Source of the DNA: Eilatimonas milleporae | GTDB lineage: Bacteria; Pseudomonadota; Alphaproteobacteria; Sphingomonadales; Kordiimonadaceae | Assembly: GCF_003688555.1 (NCBI RefSeq) | Contig: NZ_REFR01000012.1 | Span: 186,001 to 250,000 of the forward strand | Direction of reading: 5' to 3' | DNA length: 64,000 nucleotides | Shown here: piece by piece, positions 26,754-35,831 of the stretch | Layout of the letters: each line of letters begins with the position of its first letter | Position numbering within the stretch: position 1 is the first letter of the stretch | Made by a program: the position numbers and the translations under genes | Notes under the pieces: generated by a model | The model's database searches: none | Seen by the model: only the letters and a program-made list of their open reading frames with translations | Told to the model about the DNA's origin: nothing

Positions 26754-27968
26754 TCAGTCTTCCGGAGGCAGGTCCACGGCCGCGATGATGGCGCCCCGGG
26801 CCGCGACCGCCTTGATCATGGCATGACAGGTCATGCCCGGCGCCAGGCCAAGCCGTTCGACGGATGCATGTGTCAGACGCGCTTTCAGGGTCAGCTCCGT
26901 GCCCGTAAGGGACAGTATGACATCCGTTTCGCTGGTGCGTTCCGGGTCCGTGCCCTCTCCACCGGTATTGCCATGGTTGATGCCCTGCCGGCTGGTCAGC
27001 CTTTTCACTTTCGCGGGCAGGCAGTTCAGGATGCTGAGACCATCGGTGGACCCGGTTGTGATACCGACGTCGCGCGCCCGGATACGCAGGCGCATTTCCT
27101 GACCGAGCGGATCGCCGTGATCGGGCAGCCGCAGGCGCGCACCGCCAAGATTGACCGAGATCAGCCCGGCTCCGCGCTCCGTGACCGTTCCGCTCATCAG
27201 TGTGCCGGCATCGTCAAGGCCCAGCACTTCCGGTGTCACCGGATCATCCAGAACGCTGTCGAGGGTGTCGCTGCGCAGAATTTGCAGGTCTGACATCAGG
27301 ATCGCCCTGTCGGCAATACTGAGCATGTCGTCCAGGGCATGGGTGACAAAGAGTGTGGGGACCGCCGTGACACGGGCAAGTGTGGCAACCAATTGCAGCA
27401 TCTGCCGGCGTTTCAGGGCATCCAGCCCGGCCGTCGGTTCATCCAGAATCAGCAATGCGGGGTCCGAGGCTAGGGCCCGTGCCAGGGCGACACGTCTGGC
27501 TTCTCCGCCCGATAGCCGTGCGGGCCGTCGGTTCAGCATGCCTTTCAGGTCCAGTTCCGTCAAAAGGTGGCCGAGCCTTGCTTCGCTCAGCTTTAAACCG
27601 AAACGAATATTCTGCTCAACACTCATATGCGGGAACAATGTGGGGTCTTGCGGGACATATCCGATCCGTCGTTTGCGGGCCGGCACCCAAAGCTTTTGCT
27701 GACTGTCGAAAACCGTTTTTCCGCCGATGCGGATCTGGCCTGAGTCCGGCTTTTCGATCCCCGCGATAAAACGTGCCAGACTGGTTTTTCCGCCACCCGA
27801 CGGGCCGATCAAGGCAGTGACCCCTGGCATAAGCCGGCATTGTCCGGCCCCGCGCCGCCCTTCGGCGCGCCACCGCACCATGATATCGGCAACGGGCGGC
27901 GTGTCATGGTCGCCCACCGTTTTCCCGTTTTGGGCCGGTTTGTCCGCCGCTGCGATGTTTGCGCTCAT
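26754..27968 (-). CDS. modC: Molybdate ABC transporter ATP-binding protein
   Basis: A 404-residue ABC ATPase. Walker A GPSGGGKT (55-62), ABC signature LSGGE (152-156) and Walker B LLILDEP (172-178) are all present. A C-terminal TOBE/MOP-like domain (about 255-400) is typical of ModC and senses molybdate. It is encoded 3 bases after modB. No modA (the periplasmic binding protein) lies in this operon or elsewhere in the window. Confidence 0.9.
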   Translation of the reverse strand: MSANIAAADKPAQNGKTVGDHDTPPVADIMVRWRAEGRRGAGQCRLMPGVTALIGPSGGGKTSLARFIAGIEKPDSGQIRIGGKTVFDSQQKLWVPARKRRIGYVPQDPTLFPHMSVEQNIRFGLKLSEARLGHLLTELDLKGMLNRRPARLSGGEARRVALARALASDPALLILDEPTAGLDALKRRQMLQLVATLARVTAVPTLFVTHALDDMLSIADRAILMSDLQILRSDTLDSVLDDPVTPEVLGLDDAGTLMSGTVTERGAGLISVNLGGARLRLPDHGDPLGQEMRLRIRARDVGITTGSTDGLSILNCLPAKVKRLTSRQGINHGNTGGEGTDPERTSETDVILSLTGTELTLKARLTHASVERLGLAPGMTCHAMIKAVAARGAIIAAVDLPPED

Positions 27969-27971
27969 GCC

Positions 27972-28655
27972 TCAACCTCCCAGACGCTTGCGGGCCCGCC
28001 CGGCAAGCCATTCCGCCAGAACCAGGCTCAGCAGGGCCGGTATCAGGCTGATAACGGCCAGACGCAGCGCCGCCCCTTCACCGCCGGGACTTTGCGCGGC
28101 TGTGTAGAGAGCAAGCGGCAGGGTTTGTGTCATGCCCGGAATGTTTGCGGCAAAGGTGATGGTGGCACCGAATTCGCCGATGGCACGGGCAAAACCAAGA
28201 ACCAGCGCCGTGGCGAGGCCCGGCCAGGCCAGCGGCAGGCTGATGGTTAGAAACCGCTTCATCGGTCCTGCGCCCAGGGTATCGGCCACGTGTCGCAGGG
28301 CTGGGGCCTGGACCTCGAAACTTTGCCTGACGGCGCGCACCATCAGGGGGAAAGCCATGATGCCGCTTGCCAGTGCCGCGCCCTGCCACCGAAACGAGGG
28401 GTTGAGACCCAGATCGGCCAGAAACCGTCCGGTGGGCGTGGCCGGTGCCAAAAGGATCAGCAGCACATAGCCGACGACCACCGGCGGCACCACCAGAGGC
28501 GCGTGTATGACCGCGTCCAGAACCGTTTTCCCGGGAAAGGAAAAGCGTGCCAGCACCAGTGCGAGGCCGATGGCCGCCGGCAAGCCGATCAGTGTGGCAC
28601 TGAAGGCCACTTTCAAGCTCAGCGTCAGAGCGGCAAGTTCGAAGTCCGATAGCAT
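27972..28655 (-). CDS. modB: Molybdate ABC transporter permease
   Basis: A 227-residue permease with about 5-6 transmembrane segments. The binding-protein-dependent transport signature lies around FARAIGEFGATITFAANIPG, which is strongly ModB-like. It is the channel for MoO4 uptake together with ModC. The start at ATG 28655 follows the metC stop on the same strand by 10 bases, so modBC may be co-transcribed with the upstream sulfur genes. Confidence 0.92.
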   Translation of the reverse strand: MLSDFELAALTLSLKVAFSATLIGLPAAIGLALVLARFSFPGKTVLDAVIHAPLVVPPVVVGYVLLILLAPATPTGRFLADLGLNPSFRWQGAALASGIMAFPLMVRAVRQSFEVQAPALRHVADTLGAGPMKRFLTISLPLAWPGLATALVLGFARAIGEFGATITFAANIPGMTQTLPLALYTAAQSPGGEGAALRLAVISLIPALLSLVLAEWLAGRARKRLGG

Positions 28656-28665
28656 TTCAAATCCC

Positions 28666-29865
28666 TTAAAAGCCGCTTTGACCGTTTAAATGTCTGCCAT
28701 AGCGGGTCAATCCGTCGGACAGGTCGCTGATCAGGTCTTCAGGGTCTTCCAATCCTATGTGCAGCCTGACAAGAGGGCCGTCCGCCGACCAGCGTGTGGC
28801 GGTTCTGACCGGTGTCGGGTCGCTGGGGACCATCAGACTTTCATATCCGCCCCAGCTGAAACCCATTTTGAACAGCCGCATTCCGTCCGTCATGGCAGCG
28901 GTATCGGCATAGTCACCGCCTTTCAGGATGATGGAAAACAGGCCGCTGGCCCCGCTGAAGTCGCGTTGCCACAGGGCATGTCCCGGATGGCTGTCCAGGG
29001 CAGGGTACAGGACATCGGCCACGGCTTCGTGGCCTCGCAGCCACCGTGCCACTTTGAGCGCGCTGTCCTCATGCTGGCGCAGGCGGGCCGACAGACTGCG
29101 CAATCCGCGCAGCGCCAGAAACGCATCATCGGGGGACACGGTCTGGCCCATGTGTCCGGCCCCGCGTTTCAGTGCGGCAAGAGTCCGTTCCCCCGCCGTC
29201 GCGCTGCCCATCATCAAATCCGAATGGCCGCCGATATATTTCGTGACGGCTTCTATGACCACATCCACACCGTGGGCAAGCGGCTGGTGGAACAGCGGCG
29301 TCGCCCAGGTGTTATCAACCACCACAAGGGCATCGTGGACTTGCGCGGCGGCGACGATATCCCGGATATCCTGCATTTCAAAGGTGAGCGAGCCGGGCGA
29401 CTCCGTGAAAATCATCCGTGTCCTGTCCGTCATCAGGGGGCGTATGGGAGCGAGCGGGTCGAAATATGTCACCCCGATGCCCATCCGTTTCAGCAGTCCG
29501 CCTGCCATGCCGCGTGTGGGTTCATAGGCATTATCGGTGATCAGCACATGATCCCCGGCCTGTAAAAGCGACAGAAACACACCGGCGATCGCCGCGACGC
29601 CCGACGGATACAACAGGGTGCCGGCACCCCCATGCAGGTCGCTCAGCGCATCGTCGAGCGCCCACTGCGTGGGGGTTCCCTTGCGGGCGTAGAACAGTTT
29701 TTTCTCATTCGGGGCGGCGGTACGGGCGCGCATCTCGGCATAGGTCTCGAAAACACAGGTGCTGGCCCGGTAGACCGGCGGGTTGACCACCCCGTGCGTC
29801 CACTCCTTATGGCGGCCTCCGACCACAAGCCTGGTGTTTTGCCCCGTTTTTTTCGTATCGGACAT
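28666..29865 (-). CDS. metC: Cystathionine beta-lyase-type PLP enzyme
   Basis: A 399-residue Cys/Met-metabolism PLP enzyme. YARKGTPTQWAL, YPSGVAAIAG, VVVDNTWATPLF and K209 in EAVTKYIGGHSD (PLP lysine) match the MetC branch, especially NTWATP and the long C-terminus. It would split cystathionine to homocysteine, pyruvate and ammonia. ATG 29865 puts the start close to the conserved NTRLVVGGR; the longer frame to 29976 would run into the sulfurtransferase gene. The sulfurtransferase lies directly upstream on the same strand, a sulfur-metabolism pair. Confidence 0.88.
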   Translation of the reverse strand: MSDTKKTGQNTRLVVGGRHKEWTHGVVNPPVYRASTCVFETYAEMRARTAAPNEKKLFYARKGTPTQWALDDALSDLHGGAGTLLYPSGVAAIAGVFLSLLQAGDHVLITDNAYEPTRGMAGGLLKRMGIGVTYFDPLAPIRPLMTDRTRMIFTESPGSLTFEMQDIRDIVAAAQVHDALVVVDNTWATPLFHQPLAHGVDVVIEAVTKYIGGHSDLMMGSATAGERTLAALKRGAGHMGQTVSPDDAFLALRGLRSLSARLRQHEDSALKVARWLRGHEAVADVLYPALDSHPGHALWQRDFSGASGLFSIILKGGDYADTAAMTDGMRLFKMGFSWGGYESLMVPSDPTPVRTATRWSADGPLVRLHIGLEDPEDLISDLSDGLTRYGRHLNGQSGF

Positions 29866-29933
29866 GGGTGCTGCCGTCTTTCCGTTTCGCCGGGTCCGGA
29901 AGGATGCCGGGATTTTGCCGCAGTGCGTGGGTG

Positions 29934-30770
29934 TCAGGTGACAGGCGTGTCGGGCTGTGCGCCCCACTCCGCCCACGATCCGTCATAAACGGGAACATCC
30001 CATCTGCCAAGAAGGGCAAGCGCGAGACTGAGCGCCGCCGCTGTAACCCCGGAACCGCATGTGGTCACAAGAGGGCGGTCGAGATCGACGCCCGCGTCTT
30101 TCAGGGTTTGCCTTAAGGCGTCGGGTGATTTGAAGTGACCGCTCTCTTCATACAGTGCCGCATAAGGCAGATTGCAGGCCCCCGGCATATGTCCGCTCCT
30201 GAGGCCGGCACGCGGTTCGGGTGCTTTGCCGCTGAAACGGGGGGCCGAGCGTGCATCGATGATCTGTGCAGTCTGCTTGGAGACGATTTCACGCATCTGA
30301 TCGAGGGTGCGGACCAGGCCGGCGGGCTCCTCTGCCTCATAAGATCCCCTGGCGGGCGCGGGCGCTCCGGTGTCGAGGGGCGCGCCCGCCGTTTTCCAGG
30401 CCGCGAGTCCCCCGTCCAGTACATGGACCCGGTCCCGTGCATGGCCGAATGCACGAAACATCCACCACATCCGCGCGGCGGAACGGACAGGGCTGTCATC
30501 ATAGATGACAAGGCGTTTGGATCTGTCCAGGCCAAGTGCGCTCATGGCGGCGGCAAAATCCGCTGCTGCGGGCAGCATGTGCGGCAGTGGATTGCCGGTA
30601 TCGGCAATGACGTCGATATCGGCGAACACCGCCCCCGGAATATGTGCATTCAGAAAGTCGCTGTGCGGCGTGCGGCCACTGTCCGGCATATCCCAGGTGG
30701 CGTCGATAACGGCCAGGTCCGCATCGGTGAGATGCCGTTGCAGCCATTCGGTGCTGATGAGTGGGGTCAT
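29934..30770 (-). CDS. sseA: 3-mercaptopyruvate/thiosulfate sulfurtransferase
   Basis: A 278-residue protein with two rhodanese domains. The C-terminal one carries the active-site CGSGVTA with C238, the loop typical of mercaptopyruvate sulfurtransferases (thiosulfate forms usually have C-R-x-G-x-T). The N-terminal domain lacks a cysteine at that place. It transfers sulfur from 3-mercaptopyruvate to an acceptor such as cyanide or thioredoxin. It lies upstream of metC with a 68-base gap and is transcribed leftward. Confidence 0.9.
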   Translation of the reverse strand: MTPLISTEWLQRHLTDADLAVIDATWDMPDSGRTPHSDFLNAHIPGAVFADIDVIADTGNPLPHMLPAAADFAAAMSALGLDRSKRLVIYDDSPVRSAARMWWMFRAFGHARDRVHVLDGGLAAWKTAGAPLDTGAPAPARGSYEAEEPAGLVRTLDQMREIVSKQTAQIIDARSAPRFSGKAPEPRAGLRSGHMPGACNLPYAALYEESGHFKSPDALRQTLKDAGVDLDRPLVTTCGSGVTAAALSLALALLGRWDVPVYDGSWAEWGAQPDTPVT

Positions 30771-30943
30771 GGTTTTCCTTCATGTCCGATGACCGGAAGA
30801 AGGCAAACACTACTTGGTGCATTGCGGCAATAACAAGCGTCTGTCGGTGATTCACCGTGAAAAAAATGACATGCCCTGACAGCCCGTCATAGCGGGCCGG
30901 GAGTATTTAAGGGGCTAGTGTGTTCGGCGCTGTCAGGGCGCGA

Positions 30944-31270
30944 TCAGTTGATGCTGTAACGGGCCTCGAAGATACCGTTGTCACAGGTGCCGCCATGAAA
31001 CAGATGTCCGAAAAGCGGATGTTCGAACGGCGTTTCCTCGGTACAGAGCTGGAGGTTTTCCTCCGCCACATATGTGGTGTGCACTTCGCCGTCGACGAGA
31101 ACATGATACCATGGTCTGTTCTTGGCTGGTTCCGACTTGGCCATGCTTTCATACCATTCCGCAGATTGGCTGTAGCAGGCATCCACATCGAAAATCAGGC
31201 CGCGATATCCGAAACGGGCGTGACGGACCAACTGACCGGGAGCGAAGCTGGCTGTTTTTAGTTTTGCCAT
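30944..31270 (-). CDS. hspQ: Heat-shock protein HspQ (YccV-like)
   Basis: A 108-residue protein. HARFGYRGLIFDVD, RPWYHVLVDGEVHTTYVAEENL and HPLFGHLF are the hallmark segments of HspQ. In E. coli HspQ stimulates Lon protease. An AGGAGGG ribosome binding site precedes ATG 31270. It is monocistronic and divergent from queF. I could not make out a sigma-32 promoter. Confidence 0.93.
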   Translation of the reverse strand: MAKLKTASFAPGQLVRHARFGYRGLIFDVDACYSQSAEWYESMAKSEPAKNRPWYHVLVDGEVHTTYVAEENLQLCTEETPFEHPLFGHLFHGGTCDNGIFEARYSIN

Positions 31271-31607
31271 TTTTTGACCCTCCTAACCATCTCTCATGTA
31301 TATGGTTCCGAAAACCCGCTTATCTTGCCGTGCAGTGTCGTACTGACGGCGTATTGGAACCACAAATCGACCTTTTAGACAGAAACGGATTATTATAGTT
31401 GATGGAAAAACAGTTTCTGCCACTGGCTTTTTCTGACTTATTACAAATATACGGAGGCAGATATGAAAAAGATCTAAATATACCCTTCAGGTCGCTTTCA
31501 TATTTGCGTTATGCAACTATGGGGATAAATGCCCGACAGCCTTTTGACAGGATTCTGTGATTATAATTAATGAATCTCAGTTTCAGGGGAGTGAATAAAA
31601 GAGATTA
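31271..31607. promoter_or_regulatory. AT-rich divergent promoter region between hspQ and queF
   Basis: These 337 bases are clearly richer in A and T than the flanking genes. A TTGACA (31544-31549) and a TATAAT (31562-31567) point toward queF, but they are only 12 bases apart, too close for a standard promoter, so one of the two is probably not used. I searched for a preQ1 riboswitch-like hairpin with the usual A-rich tail and did not find a convincing one. Confidence 0.35.
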
Positions 31608-32075
31608 ATGATGACAGACTCGGTATATGACGACCTTGAACAACTGGGTGGGATGGCAAAGGCGCCCGACCGTCCGGAAGATGCGATCCTGGAAACCGTG
31701 CGCAACCCGCGTCCGGACAGTTTGTATCTCGTACGCTTTACCTGTCCTGAATTCACCAGTCTGTGTCCGGTGACCGGGCAGCCCGATTTTGCCCATCTGG
31801 TCCTTGATTATGTTCCGGACGGCTTGCTTGTCGAAAGCAAGTCCTTGAAGCTGTATCTTCAGTCTTTCCGCAATCACCGGGCTTTTCACGAGGATTGCAC
31901 GGTCGGTATTGCCGAACGCCTGGTCGGTATCCTGAAACCTGTCTGGTTGCGTCTTGGCGGATATTGGTATCCGCGTGGCGGTATTCCGATCGATGTTTTC
32001 TATCAGACCGGCCAACCGCCACAGTCTGTCTGGGTGCCGCCGCAGGATGTTCAGCCATATCGCGGACGCGGATAG
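31608..32075 (+). CDS. queF: NADPH-dependent 7-cyano-7-deazaguanine reductase (QueF)
   Basis: A 155-residue short-form (type I) QueF. C53 in [12 protein letters not shown], which attacks the nitrile, and D60 are present, as are [15 protein letters not shown] and the FHED motif. It reduces preQ0 to preQ1 in queuosine synthesis. It converges on the leftward queE-queC pair, whose products make preQ0. Confidence 0.95.
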   Translation: MMTDSVYDDLEQLGGMAKAPDRPEDAILETVRNPRPDSLYLVRFTCPEFTSLCPVTGQPDFAHLVLDYVPDGLLVESKSLKLYLQSFRNHRAFHEDCTVGIAERLVGILKPVWLRLGGYWYPRGGIPIDVFYQTGQPPQSVWVPPQDVQPYRGRG

Positions 32076-32112
32076 GGCAGGGTATCGGGCTGGCAATCCG
32101 GCCGGTTTGTTT

Positions 32113-32760
32113 TCAGGGAATCCCGATGACCTTGTGTGTTTGGACACTCAGCCGCCATTTCGGATGACTTTTACAGTAATCCACGGCCGATGCGGTGTTC
32201 GCGGGCAGGTCCGGGCCATCCATCGGCTGCAAAAAGAAGTGTGAAAAGTCGAGGATCTCGTAGCGATCCGGCATGCCCCCGTGCTGCGGGTAAACCAGCT
32301 TCAACTCCTGGCCGTGGTCCACAAGCAGATCTGCCCCTGCCTTGGGGCTGACGCACAGCCAATCGATACCGGCAGGCGGCTGGATGGTGCCGTTGGTTTC
32401 CACGGCGATCTCGAACCCGGCGTCATGAAAGGCATCGATCAAGGGCTTGTCCAGTTGCAGCAGGGGCTCGCCGCCGGTGCAGACGAGGAAAGGCCGCCCC
32501 TGCCGTGGGCCACCCGGTGTTTCCGGCCACAGGCTGCGTGCAGCCGTCGCCAGTGCCTGGGGTGTCTTGAATTTACCGCCGCCGGGGCCGTCCGTGCCTA
32601 TGAAGTCCGTGTCACAAAAACGGCAGACGGCGCTGGCGCGGTCCTCTTCGCGCCCTGTCCAAAGATTGCAGCCCGAAAAGCGGCAGAAAACCGCGGGACG
32701 GCCTGCGTTCGCGCCTTCTCCTTGCAGGGTGTAGAACAGTTCCTTGACCGAGTAGGTCAT
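32113..32760 (-). CDS. queE: 7-carboxy-7-deazaguanine synthase (QueE)
   Basis: A 215-residue radical SAM enzyme. C26 and C31, then C46 and C49 in VCRFCDTDF, are the iron-sulfur region of the longer QueE form, in which an insert lies between the cysteines. CTGGEPLLQ and VETNGT are conserved. It converts 6-carboxytetrahydropterin to 7-carboxy-7-deazaguanine. queC lies 9 bases upstream. The preceding enzyme, QueD, is not encoded in the window. Confidence 0.93.
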   Translation of the reverse strand: MTYSVKELFYTLQGEGANAGRPAVFCRFSGCNLWTGREEDRASAVCRFCDTDFIGTDGPGGGKFKTPQALATAARSLWPETPGGPRQGRPFLVCTGGEPLLQLDKPLIDAFHDAGFEIAVETNGTIQPPAGIDWLCVSPKAGADLLVDHGQELKLVYPQHGGMPDRYEILDFSHFFLQPMDGPDLPANTASAVDYCKSHPKWRLSVQTHKVIGIP

Positions 32761-32769
32761 GTGTCCGCC

Positions 32770-33489
32770 TTACCTTTGAAAAGAGTCATGCCGTTTCTGA
32801 TAGCGGGTCGGGTCGTCGACCCCGGCTTCGCGGAAGCCTTTTTTGCGTAACAGACAGCTGTCGCAATGACCGCAGGCGCGGCCTGCATCATCCGGATCAT
32901 AGCAGGAAATCGTCAGGCCGTAATCGACACCCAGAGCCGTGCCGGTCTTGATGATATCGGCCTTGGTCATATCGATGAGCGGCGCCTGAATTCTCAGCGG
33001 CCGTTCACCGCTGACGCCGGCCTTGGTGGCAAGGTTGGCCATGGTTTCATATGCCCGAATATACTCCGCCCGGCAGTCGGGATAGCCGCTGTAATCCAGT
33101 GCATTGACACCGATGAAGATATCCCCCGCACCGCTGACCTCGGCGTAAGCCAGGGCAAAGGACAGAAAAATGGTGTTGCGTGCCGGTACATAGGTGATCG
33201 GGATATCAGCCGTCATCGCATCTTCCGTCCTGTCTTTCGGAACAGCGATATCCGCGGTCAGGGCGCTGCCGCCGAACAGGCGCAGATCAAGTTCGGCGAT
33301 CTTGTGTTCCGCCACACCCAGCTGTTTTGCAACGGCCTCGGCGGCGGTCAGTTCGACACTGTGACGCTGGCCGTATCTGAAACTGAGGGCATGGACATGA
33401 TAACCCTGATCGTGCGCCATGGCCACGACAGTGGCTGAATCCAGCCCGCCGGACAGAAGAACGACGGCCTTTTTTCCTGATTGCTTCAT
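32770..33489 (-). CDS. queC: 7-cyano-7-deazaguanine synthase (QueC)
   Basis: A 239-residue N-type ATP pyrophosphatase. The PP-loop SGGLDS (13-18) and the zinc-binding C-terminal cysteines ([18 protein letters not shown]) are present. It makes preQ0 from 7-carboxy-7-deazaguanine, ATP and ammonia. It is the first gene of the leftward queC-queE operon. No queD is found next to it. Confidence 0.95.
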   Translation of the reverse strand: MKQSGKKAVVLLSGGLDSATVVAMAHDQGYHVHALSFRYGQRHSVELTAAEAVAKQLGVAEHKIAELDLRLFGGSALTADIAVPKDRTEDAMTADIPITYVPARNTIFLSFALAYAEVSGAGDIFIGVNALDYSGYPDCRAEYIRAYETMANLATKAGVSGERPLRIQAPLIDMTKADIIKTGTALGVDYGLTISCYDPDDAGRACGHCDSCLLRKKGFREAGVDDPTRYQKRHDSFQR

Positions 33490-33643
33490 TGGTACCGACG
33501 GATTGACCCGACCCTTTTTGTAAGGCGAAACAGGGCGCGGCTATACCACCGGGACCGGCCCCCATACAAGAGGATCTCCACGATGAAACCCGGCTTTTAC
33601 CCGCCGTGCCTTACAAACACAGGACTGCCACTCGTGATTATGG

Positions 33644-33672
33644 GCCGAACCGGTTCAGTCAACCGGTTCGGC
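33644..33672 (-). terminator. Hairpin at the end of the symporter gene
   Basis: GCCGAACCGGTT (33644-33655) and AACCGGTTCGGC (33661-33672) form a perfect 12-bp stem with a 5-base loop. It spans the symporter's stop codon. There is no T run on either side, so it is either a Rho-independent terminator of weak type or an mRNA-stabilising 3' hairpin. Confidence 0.5.
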
Positions 33673-34911
33673 ACGGAAGACATCGGTATCGATTTCGTCT
33701 TCCCATGTGGCAACCGCAGTGGCAACGGACAGGTCCCCGGTGACATTGACAACTGTCCGCATCATATCCAGCGGACGGTCAAAGGGCAGCAGAAAGCCAA
33801 CAACGATGGCGGTTTGTTCGGCATTGATGCCGATTACATCCAGAACCGCAGCCAGAAGAAACAGTGACGCCGATGGCACGGCCGCTGTTCCGACCGACAC
33901 CAGCGTTGTCGTCAGGGCGATCAGGGCATATTCAGCCAAGCCCAGATCAACCCCGAAGGCCTGTGCGGCGAAGACTGCGACGATGCCGACATAAATCGCG
34001 GTTCCGTCCATATTTATGGTCGCCCCGAGGGGCAGAACGGAGGCGGCCACCGCTGGTTTGATGCCCATATTTTCCTCGGCAACGGTCAGGGTCACCGGCA
34101 GGGTCGCCGATGAAGACGACGTGGAAAAGGCAACCATCTGTGCGTCCACGACACTGCGGAAAAACATGACAGGCGGCAGGCGCAGCAGAAATTTCATGAT
34201 GCTGCCGTGAACGATCGCCATATGGGCGATGCAGCCCAGAACCACGGCCAGGGCCAGCGTGATGACATCCAGCAGAGCCGCCGCGCCCTTGGTGCCTGAA
34301 ACCCATGCAATCAGGGCAAAAACGCCGAATGGCGCAACTTCCATGACGATATGGGTGACCTTGAGCATGACTTCGGCACCGGCCTCGATCACGTCCGAGA
34401 CCGACCGGCCCTTGTCTCCGGTCATGAGAATGCCGGACCCGAACAGGATGGCAAAAAAGATGACGCCCAGGACATCGCCGCGCGCGAGGGCCCCGATCGG
34501 GTTGACGGGTATGATGCTCATCAGGCGTTCCTGCAGGGACTGGGTGTCTGCCAGTGTCTGCGGTGTCGCACTGCTGAGATCCACACCGACGCCCGGCTGG
34601 ATGATGGTGGCAAGGGTCAGGCCAATGGTGATCGCCATGGCCGTGGTGCCGATATACATCGCCAGTGTCTTGATGCCGATGGAGCCCAGTTTTTTCGGGT
34701 CTCCCATGGCGACGACCCCGCTCACCAACGTGGTGAAGATCAGCGGAATGACGATCATGCGGATAAGACGGATAAAGATGTCGCCGATCCATTTAATACT
34801 TTCCGCACCCTCACCCCAGACGGCACCAACGATAAGCCCCAGCACGAGCGCTATCAGGATACGTTTCCAAAGTGTGGTGGCGAACCATTTTGCCGCCCAT
34901 TGCCTGATCAT
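33655..34911 (-). CDS. Dicarboxylate/amino-acid:cation symporter (DAACS/SDF family)
   Basis: A 418-residue transporter. FSTSSSSATLPVTL (the serine-rich hairpin) and LGATINMDGTAIY (the NMDGT motif for substrate and sodium) identify the GltP/DctA family. The remaining helices fit the GltPh fold. It imports a C4-dicarboxylate or acidic/neutral amino acid with Na+ or H+; motifs do not separate these. Monocistronic. Confidence 0.92.
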   Translation of the reverse strand: MIRQWAAKWFATTLWKRILIALVLGLIVGAVWGEGAESIKWIGDIFIRLIRMIVIPLIFTTLVSGVVAMGDPKKLGSIGIKTLAMYIGTTAMAITIGLTLATIIQPGVGVDLSSATPQTLADTQSLQERLMSIIPVNPIGALARGDVLGVIFFAILFGSGILMTGDKGRSVSDVIEAGAEVMLKVTHIVMEVAPFGVFALIAWVSGTKGAAALLDVITLALAVVLGCIAHMAIVHGSIMKFLLRLPPVMFFRSVVDAQMVAFSTSSSSATLPVTLTVAEENMGIKPAVAASVLPLGATINMDGTAIYVGIVAVFAAQAFGVDLGLAEYALIALTTTLVSVGTAAVPSASLFLLAAVLDVIGINAEQTAIVVGFLLPFDRPLDMMRTVVNVTGDLSVATAVATWEDEIDTDVFRAEPVD

Positions 34912-35111
34912 AATCCCCCCAATTTCTAAGCCGTTCGGCGTGGCGGTAAAGCCGTCACACCGTTTTAAAACGGCTGTTCATGACAGTAGCCATGGGCAAG
35001 AGGGTCGACTTTGGCAAGCATTTTTCCGAAATCCTAACAAGTCCGTTACATGAAACGCCCAAAGTGATATTTATGGTTTGCGAACAAACGACCGGAGCGA
35101 AAAGACCAATC

Positions 35112-35684
35112 ATGCGGTGTCACAAAACACTGGGTATCGGACGTGCGGCGATACTTGCCCTGTTGATGGGCGTGAGCGGTCAAACCGCTGTTGGCAATGA
35201 CACCCCTTGCCTGTCCCGCGATGAAGCGGATGCCCATGAATTGCGTTTCGTACAGATGCATCTGATGGTCGCTGCCTTGGTATGCCGGCGATCCGGACTG
35301 CATTTTGCCGAACAGGCCTATAACCGTTTTGTCATGGAACATGAGACGTCGCTTAAGGCCAGTACACCGGTTTTGCGATCTTATCTCCGGCGTACCGGCG
35401 GCCCCGACATTGATGCCTTTATGACGGCTCAGGCCAATGAACTGGCTCTTGAAGCCGCGCTGATCCCCGGTTTCTGCGGCAAGATGCATGCCGCGCTGAA
35501 GGCCCGGGTGGATAAAATCACCTCGACGGATTTTGTCGATGCCTCCGGACTGCCGATTGCCTATAGCCAGCCGGTGCGGTCCTGCGCCGTACAGCATATT
35601 GCCAAAAGCATCGCCGGCGGTTCGGTTGGTTCCGATGTGCCGTCAACCGGGGGGGAGACATCGGATGCGGCGGGCAATCAGTAG
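35112..35684 (+). CDS. Secreted protein of unknown function
   Basis: About 190 residues from ATG 35112. A signal peptide (RAAILALLMGVSGQTAVG) precedes a mature, mostly helical domain with four cysteines (CLSRDEAD, VCRRSGL, FCGKMHA, SCAVQHIA). These could form two disulfides in the periplasm. An earlier in-frame start (34980, 35073) would add residues before the signal peptide. I do not recognise a family. The terminator at 35761-35791 lies after it. Confidence 0.65.
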   Translation: MRCHKTLGIGRAAILALLMGVSGQTAVGNDTPCLSRDEADAHELRFVQMHLMVAALVCRRSGLHFAEQAYNRFVMEHETSLKASTPVLRSYLRRTGGPDIDAFMTAQANELALEAALIPGFCGKMHAALKARVDKITSTDFVDASGLPIAYSQPVRSCAVQHIAKSIAGGSVGSDVPSTGGETSDAAGNQ

Positions 35685-35760
35685 GCTTGGGTGATCCACT
35701 GAATCGGCCAGATGCGGATTTTCCACTGCATCACTGCGGTACATTTTTTAGCGGGAAAGA

Positions 35761-35791
35761 AAAAAGGCGGGGATTATGTCCCCGCCTTTTT
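35761..35791. terminator. Bidirectional terminator between convergent genes
   Basis: A perfect 13-bp inverted repeat, AAAAAGGCGGGGA (35761-35773) with TCCCCGCCTTTTT (35779-35791), and a 5-base loop. Each arm ends in a T run on its own strand, so it serves both the secreted-protein gene and the leftward ompA gene. Confidence 0.85.
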
Positions 35792-35831
35792 CGGCTTTGT
35801 TTGCCGGTGACTATGCCACCGGTGCCCGTCC

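Noticed and set aside
31271-31607. preQ1 riboswitch upstream of queF.
   Set aside because: No hairpin with the typical A-rich 3' partner could be seen; the region only looks AT-rich.
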